Positions 15,893-24,492 are shown, counted from the stretch's first letter. The stretch: DNA of 26,595 bases from Bacteroidales bacterium (GCA_030156305.1 JASGMZ010000014.1:1-26595); one strand, 5' to 3'. Translations and numbers: made by a program. Notes: generated from the letters alone by a model not told the origin.

Positions 15893-15900
15893 ACCTCCTT
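15893..15900 (-). promoter_or_regulatory. Strong Shine-Dalgarno site AAGGAGGT
   Basis: A perfect AAGGAGGT lies six bases before the methyltransferase ATG. The other starts I checked in this window show no comparable purine-rich site, in keeping with the weak use of SD sequences in Bacteroidota. The site fixes this start with confidence and hints at import from a lineage, such as Bacillota, that relies on SD pairing. Confidence 0.7.
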
Positions 15901-15920
15901 GATTATATTTTATTGTTCAT

Positions 15921-16601
15921 TTAATAATTAATATCCCATGTAACGTTTTCTCTAATTATTTTGGTAGGGACACCTACATTTAAGGTTTTTGGCAATATAC
16001 TTTTTGTTACTACTGAATTCATTCCAATAATAGCTCCATTACCTATAGTAACTCCTTTTAATATTCTAACATGGTTGCCTACCCAAACATAATCACCAAT
16101 AAAAACCGGCTTTTCCTGATTAATGAAATTATTATTTTCATCAAAAATAGAATGGGTATCACTTGCCCATATTTCTATATCATCAGCAAACAAATTGTTT
16201 TTACCAATTACAATATTATTATTTTTACCTACATTTACCATTCGGATTTGCCCAAAAGATGTTCCTTCATTAATAATAATTTTACAATTTGATCCCCTTA
16301 TCTGAATTAAACCATTTCTTAGTTTTACGCCTTTTTTTATTTCAATTGTGTTGCCTTTACCATCAATCGTTATTTTTGTATTAAAAAGAAAGGACTCCCG
16401 AGCAAAAAATTTATTTTCAAAGCCATCTATATATATCTTAGTCCTATCAACAAAACAATTCTCTAAGTTTATCAAATTATTATTGTTTACATGACACCAA
16501 AAGAATTTAAAATGTGTCTTGGGTGCAACTATATTTTTATTGAAAAGGAATAGAGACTTATTGAAAACATTCAATAACAATATTATTATTTTTTTTATCA
16601 T
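15921..16601 (-). CDS. Left-handed beta-helix (hexapeptide) acyltransferase
   Basis: This 226-residue protein should O- or N-acetylate a sugar of the repeat unit using acetyl-CoA. An N-terminal hydrophobic helix (about 4-22) precedes an irregular beta-helix rich in asparagine. The clearest part is GDYVWVGNHVRILKGVTIGN GAIIGMNSVVTKSI (169-202), a run of hexapeptide turns, followed by VGVPTKIIREN. The likely catalytic histidine is His150 in ASDTHSIF, matching Xat-type acetyltransferases in which DTH or DxH occurs at this place. The gene is one of the most AT-rich in the window. It begins six bases after the GT-D gene and is followed by the methyltransferase. Confidence 0.87.
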   Translation of the reverse strand: MIKKIIILLLNVFNKSLFLFNKNIVAPKTHFKFFWCHVNNNNLINLENCFVDRTKIYIDGFENKFFARESFLFNTKITIDGKGNTIEIKKGVKLRNGLIQIRGSNCKIIINEGTSFGQIRMVNVGKNNNIVIGKNNLFADDIEIWASDTHSIFDENNNFINQEKPVFIGDYVWVGNHVRILKGVTIGNGAIIGMNSVVTKSILPKTLNVGVPTKIIRENVTWDINY

Positions 16602-16607
16602 AAGCTT

Positions 16608-17591
16608 TTACCAATAACATCCACCTTCTACTTTATTCAATTCATTGGGTCTTTCATTTTCAAGAGGAGAAGTCCAATATTCATTCATTAGATTTGAGTA
16701 AGAACCAACAGGAATTCCCCATACATCCACTCCATAATTAGGGTTCTCCCAACGCTTGCCTTTAACTCCAAATAAGAGTTGCAAGCTGCCTCCAAAATGA
16801 ACTGCTTTCTTTCCCATACGTTTCACGTGAGCAGCCAATGGAAACCCATACGCCCCGGCGCCAATCAGGCAAATATCATACTCTGTTTTATTTATTGCTG
16901 ATTTCATATATTCAAATGCTTCAAACCAATCATTAAATGCTGTTTTCTCTCCAGCAATACTCTGTACCGCTTTAATCGTTTTCAATTCAAATAATGGCAG
17001 TATGCTTTTCGAAGCGAAAAGCTTTTCTCGTTTATTATATTGATTCTCGATAGTTTGCGCAAAAGGATGCACTACCAGTACTTTTTTACCCTCCAACGAC
17101 TTTGTCCATGGATTCTCCGCCCAAAAAGGCTCTATTAATCGTAAATGCACTTTTGAAGCATTCCGCATCTCATTTTCAAATTGTTTTTCATCTGCCAGCC
17201 ACGAACCCAAAATATCCACTTGTGGAATATCCTGAAGCATTAACTCACAGAATTGTTCAATTTTCTCAATAGTAGGAGGGAAAAAACCGCTCCATTGTTG
17301 CATTTGGTTGAGAATACTATTACCCCACCACCACGGGCTGGAGTTCCCTTTAATATAAGATAATACTTGTTTCTTATGTTGGTGAACCCCAATATAATTC
17401 ATTAAGCACGTCAATTCAGTACTTCCAAAACGTGCAATCATACAAGGTTTATCTGCCATTAAAGCATCGTATATCAATTGAGAAGCCTTATTGGGGTCTT
17501 GTTCGCACTCCGGCTTCACAGATTTTGTGCCAAAAGCCTGAGCATAGATCTTTCGAAGTGCTTTAAGGGTGTATATGAAGAGTTTATTCAT
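16608..17591 (-). CDS. GT-D fold (DUF1792-type) putative glycosyltransferase
   Basis: A 327-residue soluble protein with CMIARFGSTELTCL (50-63), the Phe-Gly-x-x-Glu block resembling the GT-D family, then a Rossmann half with KKVLVVHPFAQTI (169-181). Near the C-terminus it has CLIGAGAYGFPLAAHVKRMG (241-260) and VHFGGSLQLLFGVKGKRW (264-281), which are strongly conserved in this family. Length is normal for the Bacteroidota versions. Function is predicted to be transfer of a hexose to the repeat unit; few members have been characterised. It overlaps the preceding fucosyltransferase-like gene by four bases (ATGA) and is six bases before the acetyltransferase. Confidence 0.75.
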   Translation of the reverse strand: MNKLFIYTLKALRKIYAQAFGTKSVKPECEQDPNKASQLIYDALMADKPCMIARFGSTELTCLMNYIGVHQHKKQVLSYIKGNSSPWWWGNSILNQMQQWSGFFPPTIEKIEQFCELMLQDIPQVDILGSWLADEKQFENEMRNASKVHLRLIEPFWAENPWTKSLEGKKVLVVHPFAQTIENQYNKREKLFASKSILPLFELKTIKAVQSIAGEKTAFNDWFEAFEYMKSAINKTEYDICLIGAGAYGFPLAAHVKRMGKKAVHFGGSLQLLFGVKGKRWENPNYGVDVWGIPVGSYSNLMNEYWTSPLENERPNELNKVEGGCYW

Positions 17592-18607
17592 AAATTTCTT
17601 AATTTTTCTATTTCAAATTGACCTTTCTCATCTGCCAATATCCAATCTTTTGTTTTCGGGTATCCATGCCAAAAATTACGGGGACAAACTTTAATGCCAT
17701 TATTCAACAATGCCGGTTTATAAGAAAAGGAGCTTTTGCTTGTAATCAATAAATCGGCATATATCAAATGGAGAAAAGAATCTTGTGCACCCATATCTAA
17801 GCAAAAATGAATATTATCAAACTTCTCAAAACCTGTAAAATCTCCACGCTCCCCCTGTGAAAAAAGATAGATTGCAATCGGTTTATCTATTTTAATAGTT
17901 AAAAGTACATTTGTCAGCACTTCTTCAAAATACTTGTTATCCTGCCATCGCATTACCAGATTGGGATTTTTATTCTTTTGGCTAATTGAAATATCGCCTC
18001 GTCGTACATGTATGGCAATATTAAAATATGTATTATTATAAATAAGCCGATCTGCTTTACGTGACGATGTAGTATAAAACTTTTGTTTAATATCCTCCAT
18101 CACCCCGTATTGATCGTGATAGAACTGATCTTGTTCTGCAATAAAAACCACATTTTTCTGACGATAAGAATCAATGATTCTCTGAATTAATACAATTTCT
18201 TCAGGTTTGTTCTCATCAAACAAAGGTAATAATACTTTTTTATATCCTTGTTTTCGTAAAGCATCAACCTTCACTTCATCATTGCCAAAACCAAGAAAAT
18301 TTTCCCATTTTGTTTGTGCAAAAGGAATATGAGCAAACTTCAATCCAAATTGCTTTGCAAACCAATAGCCTGCATTCCAGTTTGCCATTTGATGCCCAAT
18401 GCCTGCCCCTGGGTTAGGACGTGCGGCAAAATAACAAGCATTATTGTTGGCAACAACCTCCCCTTTTTTTAGAAACAGAAAGCTATGCCAATACGACTTG
18501 TAAATATAAGGGTATAGTGGAGTATTATGGGTGCGAGTAACAATTTCTCCCCATAATCGGTTTTTTACCTTAAAAAATAAATTGAGAAAAGTAAATATTT
18601 TATTCAT
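17588..18607 (-). CDS. Fucosyltransferase-like GT-B transferase (GT11-like)
   Basis: A 339-residue protein with the HxRRGD motif in IAIHVRRGDIS (198-208), the shared motif of alpha-1,2-, alpha-1,6- and O-fucosyltransferases that binds GDP-sugar. It also carries an N-terminal GAGIGHQMANWNAGYW (67-82), similar to the donor-independent G-x-G-N/H-Q start of GT11. DSFLHLIYADLLITSKSSFS (about 275-294) resembles the conserved C-terminal block (SxSSFS). I infer a fucosyl- or related deoxyhexosyltransferase. No GDP-fucose synthesis gene is in the window. Its start overlaps the gene before by four bases and its end overlaps the GT-D gene by four bases, so the trio should be co-translated. Confidence 0.72.
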   Translation of the reverse strand: MNKIFTFLNLFFKVKNRLWGEIVTRTHNTPLYPYIYKSYWHSFLFLKKGEVVANNNACYFAARPNPGAGIGHQMANWNAGYWFAKQFGLKFAHIPFAQTKWENFLGFGNDEVKVDALRKQGYKKVLLPLFDENKPEEIVLIQRIIDSYRQKNVVFIAEQDQFYHDQYGVMEDIKQKFYTTSSRKADRLIYNNTYFNIAIHVRRGDISISQKNKNPNLVMRWQDNKYFEEVLTNVLLTIKIDKPIAIYLFSQGERGDFTGFEKFDNIHFCLDMGAQDSFLHLIYADLLITSKSSFSYKPALLNNGIKVCPRNFWHGYPKTKDWILADEKGQFEIEKLRNL

Positions 18608-19371
18608 TCAATATTTTGCTTTTTATAAACAAAACTCCTTAATTTATAATAAATAAACAATAATATGTCAAAAATTTCATTTAAACGAATTGGGAGTGTT
18701 TTATTATAAAATAAACGTGGTAATGGGACATGGTATAAATCAATAAATGTGTTATAAGGCACAAAAGAATTCATATCTTTATTTTTCCCAATCCACTCTT
18801 CAGCATAATATCTATCATAAATATCCAATGGTATCAAGGGGAGTGTTTTTATATACGCCGATTTTGCAAACCAAAAATTTCCACAAAAATGAGGCGACCA
18901 TTTCGGAAATGCTCTAAGATTCGCGCCATAGGTATTATAATTTAATTCAAAGGCATTTAACATTAAGTCGCATTTGTAAAATAAAAAGTACTCTAACTCT
19001 TTTCTCCAATATGGAACACCTCTTTTTTTATTCTTGTTTACTGAGACTCCCTTCGAATGAAAATAAAAAGCATAGAATTCTTCATTTTGAGCTTTCTGAT
19101 GCATAAATCTTAAAATTGGATATTCAAAAAGTTCCAAATTTGTATCAACTATTTGGAGTGTGAATTTAGCTGGTAAAATTTCATTTAAAATATTTAGATC
19201 ATTATCCTCAGAAATTAAAGCGCACACATATATTTTAGTCGATAATTGAAAAAGAGGACTTGAAGTTAGAGAATTAACCTGTTCAATTACAATTTCCTTC
19301 CAATCTCCAATGCAACAAATATGATAAAAACCATAAATATCTATATGATTTTTTGATGAATGAACATTCAT
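18604..19371 (-). CDS. Uncharacterised protein, putative glycosyltransferase
   Basis: I do not recognise a characterised family. The 255-residue protein has IYGFYHICCIGDWKEIV (11-27), FYAFYFHSKGVSV (99-111), YWRKELEYFLF (121-131), SPHFCGNFWFAKSAY (159-173) and RYYAEEWIG (187-195). Blocks of this kind (an HSKG, then H-x-G-N-F-W-x-A and an acidic EEW) recur in putative GT-A-like proteins of sugar clusters, suggesting metal and sugar binding. It has no signal peptide and a hydrophobic patch near the C-terminus (about 233-242). It is the first of three genes joined by ATGA overlaps, after wzx and a 107-base gap (19372-19478) in which I see nothing. Confidence 0.6.
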   Translation of the reverse strand: MNVHSSKNHIDIYGFYHICCIGDWKEIVIEQVNSLTSSPLFQLSTKIYVCALISEDNDLNILNEILPAKFTLQIVDTNLELFEYPILRFMHQKAQNEEFYAFYFHSKGVSVNKNKKRGVPYWRKELEYFLFYKCDLMLNAFELNYNTYGANLRAFPKWSPHFCGNFWFAKSAYIKTLPLIPLDIYDRYYAEEWIGKNKDMNSFVPYNTFIDLYHVPLPRLFYNKTLPIRLNEIFDILLFIYYKLRSFVYKKQNIE

Positions 19372-19478
19372 ATTGATTTAATCTGAAACAATTTATGTGT
19401 TTATATTTATTTTGTTCTCATTTATTCACCCTGTAGTAGTTTACATACTTTATTTGCGAAATAAAATGAAGTACATTC

Positions 19479-21014
19479 CTATTTATATTTTGAAACGCCT
19501 TTTGCAATGATTACTTTTATGCTTAATCGCTCGCCATTCGTTAAGCCAACAAACCAGCTCACAAATACAAAGGACACAAAACTAATACCAATAACTAAAA
19601 ACAGACGGAGCAAACCTTCGGATAAAATAAATATTGGAATTATAGATAACATACCAACCAGCACAAAGGAAATTAAACAAGGAAAAACTACTGTTTTTAA
19701 ATAAATAGGTATTGATAGCTCACAAGTTGAACTTGCGAAATAGAGAATAATAACTGCATTTAACAATGAGTATAGAATGAAAACAAAATACATAGCAACA
19801 GGAGAATAATGGAGTGCAAAAAGGAAATAGGTAATTCCTAATGGGAAAAGATTAAGTATTGAACTAACGATTTGAAAAGTACGTATATTCCCCACAGCCG
19901 AAATGGCAGCTACCATAGTTACAAATAATTGTTCAATCAACATTCTAATGAGTAATAATCGAGTGAAAACAACTGCATATTCCGGCACTTTCTCCAACCA
20001 AAGCTTAAAAATAAACGGAGTTTCAATGAGTACAGGAACAAAAAAAAACATCATCAGAAAAAAAGAAAGCTTACTACCCATCATAGAGGCTTTTAGCATC
20101 AATTGCCTGTTACCTGCCCCCTCGCTTTTAGCGATCACAGGGTTCAGTGCTTTCAGCATGGTGCCTGCAAAAGCTCCAAGCTGGCCACTTACTTGATTGG
20201 CTATGCCTTGTGCAGCATTCACGATGGTACCGAAAAACATATTCAGAACGATACCCTGACCGTAGTTGGCAATCAAGCTCGTGGAAGAGCCAAGAAACGA
20301 CCATCCGGCAAAAGAGGTCATCTCCCTGAAGAGCGGCTTGCTGTAATACCGTTTGATATGCAACGTCACCTCCTGATACCGCGCATGGCAATAAAGTTGC
20401 TTTATTCCCATCAGAACAACAGGAACCAAAGCCATAAACAGCCCATATACAATCAGCCTGTCGGTAGTGATATGCGTAATATAGAGAGCAATGCCTAAAT
20501 TCATCACCACCTGCACAATGCGGATAATGGCTACCAAAAGCATGTTTTCATGGGCATTGATCACCGCATCGTAAGGAACAGTGATAATGGAAAAAAAAGT
20601 GCTCATCACCATAAAGTGATAAATCAGCTTTGCAGACCCTATCCGTTCGGGAGGTATTTTCAGTATGCCATGAAACAGGAAGTACCCCGTTCCCTCGATA
20701 ACAAATACAACGATGACTCCGATCAGCAGATGCAACACAATACTCACATTGAAAATGTTTTTTTGCTTTTTTACATTCCCCTCACCTTCGGCATACGACA
20801 TAAAACGCATGGTAGCACTCGCCATCGCCGAAGACAAAAAAGTAAGCAGGGAAATAGCACCACTCACCACATTAAAAATTCCAAAATCACTCACCCCCAG
20901 CGCAGCCAAAACCAAACGGGTAACATAGAGAGACATAAACACCGTAATCGCCATCTGTGCATACAGAAAGCCGGTATTTATTGCTACACGTTTAGCAGGG
21001 TGTTGGGTCGGCAT
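19479..21014 (-). CDS. wzx: Wzx-type polysaccharide repeat-unit flippase
   Basis: A 511-residue membrane protein of the MOP/PST superfamily that moves undecaprenyl-linked repeat units from the cytoplasmic to the periplasmic face. It has about 12-14 hydrophobic helices. Characteristic parts are NTGFLYAQMAITVFMSLYVT near the N-terminus, ALGVSDFGIFNVVSGAISLL (39-58), MASATMRFMSYAEGEG (63-78) and the middle QGIANQVSGQLGAFAGTMLK followed by LNPVIAKSEGAGNR. This set is typical of Bacteroidota Wzx proteins. The start is ATG at 21014. An IS630 element lies 9 bases upstream of that ATG, so expression depends on readthrough across the element or on a promoter inside it. Confidence 0.93.
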   Translation of the reverse strand: MPTQHPAKRVAINTGFLYAQMAITVFMSLYVTRLVLAALGVSDFGIFNVVSGAISLLTFLSSAMASATMRFMSYAEGEGNVKKQKNIFNVSIVLHLLIGVIVVFVIEGTGYFLFHGILKIPPERIGSAKLIYHFMVMSTFFSIITVPYDAVINAHENMLLVAIIRIVQVVMNLGIALYITHITTDRLIVYGLFMALVPVVLMGIKQLYCHARYQEVTLHIKRYYSKPLFREMTSFAGWSFLGSSTSLIANYGQGIVLNMFFGTIVNAAQGIANQVSGQLGAFAGTMLKALNPVIAKSEGAGNRQLMLKASMMGSKLSFFLMMFFFVPVLIETPFIFKLWLEKVPEYAVVFTRLLLIRMLIEQLFVTMVAAISAVGNIRTFQIVSSILNLFPLGITYFLFALHYSPVAMYFVFILYSLLNAVIILYFASSTCELSIPIYLKTVVFPCLISFVLVGMLSIIPIFILSEGLLRLFLVIGISFVSFVFVSWFVGLTNGERLSIKVIIAKGVSKYK

Positions 21015-21024
21015 TGTTAACCTA

Positions 21025-21049
21025 GTGTTATGTTAATCATTAAATGACG
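21025..21049 (+). repeat. IS630 left terminal inverted repeat
   Basis: It reads GTGTTATGTTAATCAT and onward, and it pairs with the right repeat at 22193-22217 with six mismatches over 27 bases including the TA. Confidence 0.85.
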
Positions 21050-22176
21050 GATATAATCTTTTGAGTTTAATCCTTGCGCCTTTAGACGTGAATTGCCAAT
21101 TTATCGTCGCAAGTTTATTATTGCGATTTTCTTGCCAAGCGCAAACTTCACTCCGAATTTCATCTATGGCGGAATATGCCTGCTCAAGCATTGCTTGTTC
21201 AATACATGCAATTCTATCTCGGCCATATTGAGCCAACTTGCGTGCTTTGGGGTGTAGGTGAAATCAAACCGATCCCATATCCTCTTTGCTTCTTCCGGTT
21301 CGAATGCTTCATACAGAGCACCTGGCGTATGTGTTTTGAAATTATCCATTATCAATGTTATTTTTTTTGCTTCGGGATGCATCTCATCAGCAATCCTCTT
21401 AATAAAGTGAGCCCAGTCCTTCTTTGTCTTGCTTTCTGTGACTTCCACCATCCGTTTTCCCTTCAAAGGCTCATTGGACATAAAGATGTTGACAACCCCG
21501 TGCCGGACATATTCATAATCCACACGGGTTTCCTGTCCGGGCTTCATGCAGGTTGAGTTACAGTCCTCTATCAATTGCTTCGGAGATTCATCCATACAAA
21601 CTACAGGGTAGTCCTCATCGTACGGCTTTTTATAGATGTCTAACACATTTTCCATGTGGGCGACAAACTCTCCCCAAATGGTTGAAGGAATTATCCATCC
21701 TTGCACTTTCCAAGGCTTAAGTTCGTTTTTTTTAAAACCTTGCCGACCGTGACATGGGAAATATAATCAATATATTCCAACTCAACCATCCTGTCGGCAA
21801 GTAAACGTAACGACCAGTTGGCAAATCCATCAGGTGGTTTACTACAGCACAATGATACCAGCTTGGCTTCCAAGTCCCCGTCCACCTTGCCCTCGTATAC
21901 ACGACTGGAAGGGTGTCGCTCCAAAGTACCCTCCAGCCCCTCTTCGATAAACCGTTTCTTCACCCTGTCTATTGTGCGCATTCCTATACGCAGCACCTTG
22001 CATATCTGTTCATTGGAGACCTTTCTGGAGTACTCTCCCTCATCAGTATTGAGCAGGATATAGGCCGCCCTGTATTTTTGCGACTTGTGGCAACCTTTGT
22101 TGATTATCGATTCCAATTCCTCAACCTCTGATTTTGTTAATTTAATCGTATATCGTATAATGGCGTTTTTTCGCAA
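21033..22176 (-). pseudogene. IS630-family transposase, two frame breaks
   Basis: Three overlapping frames form one DDE transposase of about 380 residues. Frame 1 (22176-21691) is the helix-turn-helix DNA-binding part, with NEQICKVLRIGMRTIDRVKK. Frame 2 (21706-21164) has the triad: VVCMDESPKQ, ITLIMDNFKTH and HASWLNMAEIEL. Frame 3 (21236-21033) is the C-terminus RSEVCAWQENRNNK...LYPSFND. Frames 1 and 2 meet at A8 (21726-21733), where a -1 slip on A AAA AAA C gives KNELKPWKVQGW. Such slipping is plausible as programmed frameshifting in this family. Frames 2 and 3 need one missing base near 21165-21180, with no slippery run, so this is most likely a damaging mutation. The start codon is TTG at 22176 or lies nearby. 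Confidence 0.88.
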
Positions 22177-22192
22177 AGATACGAATAATATA

Positions 22193-22217
22193 CGACATAT
22201 TATAATTTACAAAACAC
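22193..22217 (-). repeat. IS630 right terminal inverted repeat
   Basis: On the minus strand it reads GTGTTTTGTAAATTAT and onward, the counterpart of the left repeat. Confidence 0.85.
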
Positions 22218-22281
22218 TAGTCTTTCCGAATAGCATTTATCATTCATTCCATTGATATTCAGATATATAATACAAAATATT

Positions 22282-23346
22282 CTACCTTGTTTCGTACATT
22301 TCCTCATAATACTTCTGATAAACTCCATTTGTCACACTATCTAACCATTCCTGGTTGTTGAGGTACCAGCTTACGGTATTTTCAATACCTTCTTCAAACT
22401 GCAAAGTGGGTTCCCACCCCAATTCATTTTTCAGTTTGGTGGCATCGATGGCATAGCGAAGATCGTGTCCGGCACGGTCTGTAACATACGTGATTAGTTT
22501 CTCCGAAGTACCTGTTTCACGACCTAACAGCCGATCCACAGTCCTGATGATTACTTTAATGAGGTCAATATTTTTCCACTCATTAAAACCGCCAATATTA
22601 TACGTGTCGCCTGTTTGACCCTTATGGAAAATCAGATCGATGGCTCTGGCATGGTCTTCTACATAAAGCCAGTCACGAATATTCTCTCCTTTTCCATAAA
22701 CCGGGAGCGGTTTGTTGTTACAAATATTGTTGATAAAAAGCGGGATCAGCTTCTCCGGAAACTGGTAAGGACCATAGTTGTTTGAACAATTTGAAATAAC
22801 CGTTGGAAGTCCGTAGGTATCATGATATGCCCTCACAAAATGATCACTCGCAGCCTTCGATGCCGAATAGGGACTATGCGGATCATATTTTTTCTCTTCT
22901 GTAAACAGGGAATCATCAAACTCCAGGGTGCCATAAACTTCATCGGTGGATACGTGATAAAACAACTTCCCATCAAAATCATTCGCCCAACTTTCTTTCG
23001 AGGCCTGTAACAAGGAGAGAGTTCCCATCACATTGGTTTTGGCAAAGGTAAACGGATCTGTGATACTTCTGTCAACATGACTTTCCGCGGCAAGATGAAT
23101 GACTCCATCTACCTTGTATTTGGTAAAAACGTCCAACATTCTCACCAGATCACAGATATCTTCTTTGAGAAAGATATAATTCGGTTTGCTTTCAACATCC
23201 CGGAGATTTTCGAGGTTGCCGGCATAGGTAAGTTTATCGAGATTGATGATCCTGTATTCCGGGTATTTGTTTACAAACAACCTTACCACATGTGATCCTA
23301 TAAAACCGGCTCCACCGGTAATAAGTAAATTTCTTCTATAATTCAT
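22282..23346 (-). CDS. rmlB: dTDP-glucose 4,6-dehydratase
   Basis: It dehydrates dTDP-glucose to dTDP-4-keto-6-deoxyglucose with bound NAD. The 354-residue SDR has TGGAGFIGSHV (10-20), HLAAESHVDRSI (84-95), HVSTDEVYGTL with catalytic Thr134/Asp135/Glu136, SPYSASKAASDH with Tyr160/Lys164 and NNYGPYQFPEKLIPLFI, all diagnostic for RmlB. Length is normal and the gene is intact. It lies 32 bases downstream of rmlD. The IS630 element begins 62 bases after its stop. The gene order rmlA-rmlC-rmlD-rmlB is common in Bacteroidota. Confidence 0.97.
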   Translation of the reverse strand: MNYRRNLLITGGAGFIGSHVVRLFVNKYPEYRIINLDKLTYAGNLENLRDVESKPNYIFLKEDICDLVRMLDVFTKYKVDGVIHLAAESHVDRSITDPFTFAKTNVMGTLSLLQASKESWANDFDGKLFYHVSTDEVYGTLEFDDSLFTEEKKYDPHSPYSASKAASDHFVRAYHDTYGLPTVISNCSNNYGPYQFPEKLIPLFINNICNNKPLPVYGKGENIRDWLYVEDHARAIDLIFHKGQTGDTYNIGGFNEWKNIDLIKVIIRTVDRLLGRETGTSEKLITYVTDRAGHDLRYAIDATKLKNELGWEPTLQFEEGIENTVSWYLNNQEWLDSVTNGVYQKYYEEMYETR

Positions 23347-23378
23347 AGGTTCTTATTCATTTCATTGATCAAAAAGAT

Positions 23379-23927
23379 TTACCTGAGCAAATCAATACAA
23401 GACTTTAAAGAGTTGCGCCAGTAAGGTATTTCCAGGCCGCGATCACGCTTTATCTTTGCTTTATCAAGTACTGAAAAATGTGGACGTGTAACCTTTGTTG
23501 GAAATTCATCGGAATGACAGGGTTTGATATGACAATCATTCCCAAACAATTCATTGATAGCGATCGCAAAATCGAACCATGAACAAACGCCCTCATTGGA
23601 GTAATGATAGATCTCCTTTTGGTTTTGAAATAATCCATTATTAATGATGGATAGTATCGCATCTGCCAGATTTCCGGGAGCTGTGCCATTGATCTGAAGT
23701 GCAGCCTCTTCATCATCTTCCGCTTTATCTACATTTGTATAGGCAGCACAATTGATGATGATATCGATTTGATGATCTGCAACGAATCTGTTCACTGCAC
23801 TTTTATCCGTGATATCCAGCTCCGTAACATCGGTATATAAGTAATTACCGGAACGTTCGTTCTTTGTTAACTCCCTGATTTCACTCCCAAGCTGACCCTT
23901 TGAGCCGGTAACCAATATTCTATACAT
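23379..23927 (-). pseudogene. rmlD: dTDP-4-dehydrorhamnose reductase with internal in-frame deletion
   Basis: RmlD normally has about 285-300 residues and reduces dTDP-4-keto-L-rhamnose to dTDP-L-rhamnose. From ATG 23927 this one has 182. Residues 1-90 carry VTGSKGQLG (6-14), CAAYTNVDKAEDDEEA (60-75) and NGTAPGNLADA (80-90). It then joins directly to the late part IYHYSNEGVCSWFDFA (106-121) and SVLDKAKI (152-159). The intervening TDYVFDG region, the catalytic YGxxK, the RTSWL block and the QxGxPT block are absent, about 100 codons. The frame is open, but the product should be inactive. It overlaps rmlC by 8 bases. A TTG seven codons further upstream is a less likely start. Confidence 0.85.
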
Positions 23928-24492
23928 ACAGATTTTCGTTGAAGTCAAACAAAAAGACGGATTCTTTCAAAAGTGGATTCTGTCTGTCTTTTTCGGATAA
24001 TTGAATTTGAGATGCATCCATTTGCCAATCAATCGCCAATTCAGGATCGTTATACGCGACAGAGCCTTCCGATAATGGGGAGTAGTAGTTATCACATTTG
24101 TATTGAAAAACGGCATCATCACTCAACACGACAAACCCATGCGCAAAACCACGAGGCACAAAGAATTGCTTCTTGTTTTCTTCAGATAAGCGTATGGAAA
24201 CATATTCCCCAAAAGTCGGTGACCCTTTCCGAATGTCCACAGCAACATCCAACACTTCTCCTTTTACAACACGCACCAACTTTGACTGAGCATGGGGTGG
24301 TTTCTGAAAATGTAATCCCCTCAAAACTCCAAATGATGAACGGGATTCATTATCCTGTACGAAACGGGTATCACATACATTCTCCTGAAACCATTTTTCG
24401 GAAAATGATTCCATAAAGTACCCCCTGGTATCGCCGAAAACCTTTGGCTCCAGAATTACAACTCCGGGAATATTCGTATGAGATATTTTCAT
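23920..24492 (-). CDS. rmlC: dTDP-4-dehydrorhamnose 3,5-epimerase
   Basis: A cupin-fold dimeric enzyme that epimerises C-3 and C-5 of dTDP-4-keto-6-deoxyglucose. The 190-residue protein carries LEPKVFGDTRGYFMESF (14-30), VLRGLHFQ with catalytic His61, QSKLVRVVKGEVLDVAVDIR with Lys71, FFVPRGFAHGFVVLS (110-124) and YKCDNYY with Tyr131. All catalytic residues and the usual length are present. It overlaps rmlA by four bases (ATGA) and rmlD by eight, so the rml genes are translationally coupled. Confidence 0.97.
   Translation of the reverse strand: MKISHTNIPGVVILEPKVFGDTRGYFMESFSEKWFQENVCDTRFVQDNESRSSFGVLRGLHFQKPPHAQSKLVRVVKGEVLDVAVDIRKGSPTFGEYVSIRLSEENKKQFFVPRGFAHGFVVLSDDAVFQYKCDNYYSPLSEGSVAYNDPELAIDWQMDASQIQLSEKDRQNPLLKESVFLFDFNENLYV

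Larger units (their letters stand above)
21023..22219 (-). mobile_element. IS630-family insertion sequence, including TA target duplication
   Basis: The element runs from 21025 to 22217 (1193 bp) between TA dinucleotides at 21023-21024 and 22218-22219, the target expected for IS630/Tc1-type elements. Terminal inverted repeats match at 21 of 27 positions, counting the TA. It carries a transposase in the same direction as the operon, whose stop lies within the left repeat. It sits between rmlB and wzx. Joining the flanks across one TA would give the undisturbed intergenic sequence. The transposase is broken, so the copy is probably unable to move by itself. Confidence 0.9.

Noticed and set aside
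20550..21020. Plus-strand frame of 156 codons opposite wzx
   Set aside because: It lies fully antisense to a well-supported flippase and encodes a His/Arg-rich, low-complexity peptide typical of a shadow frame.
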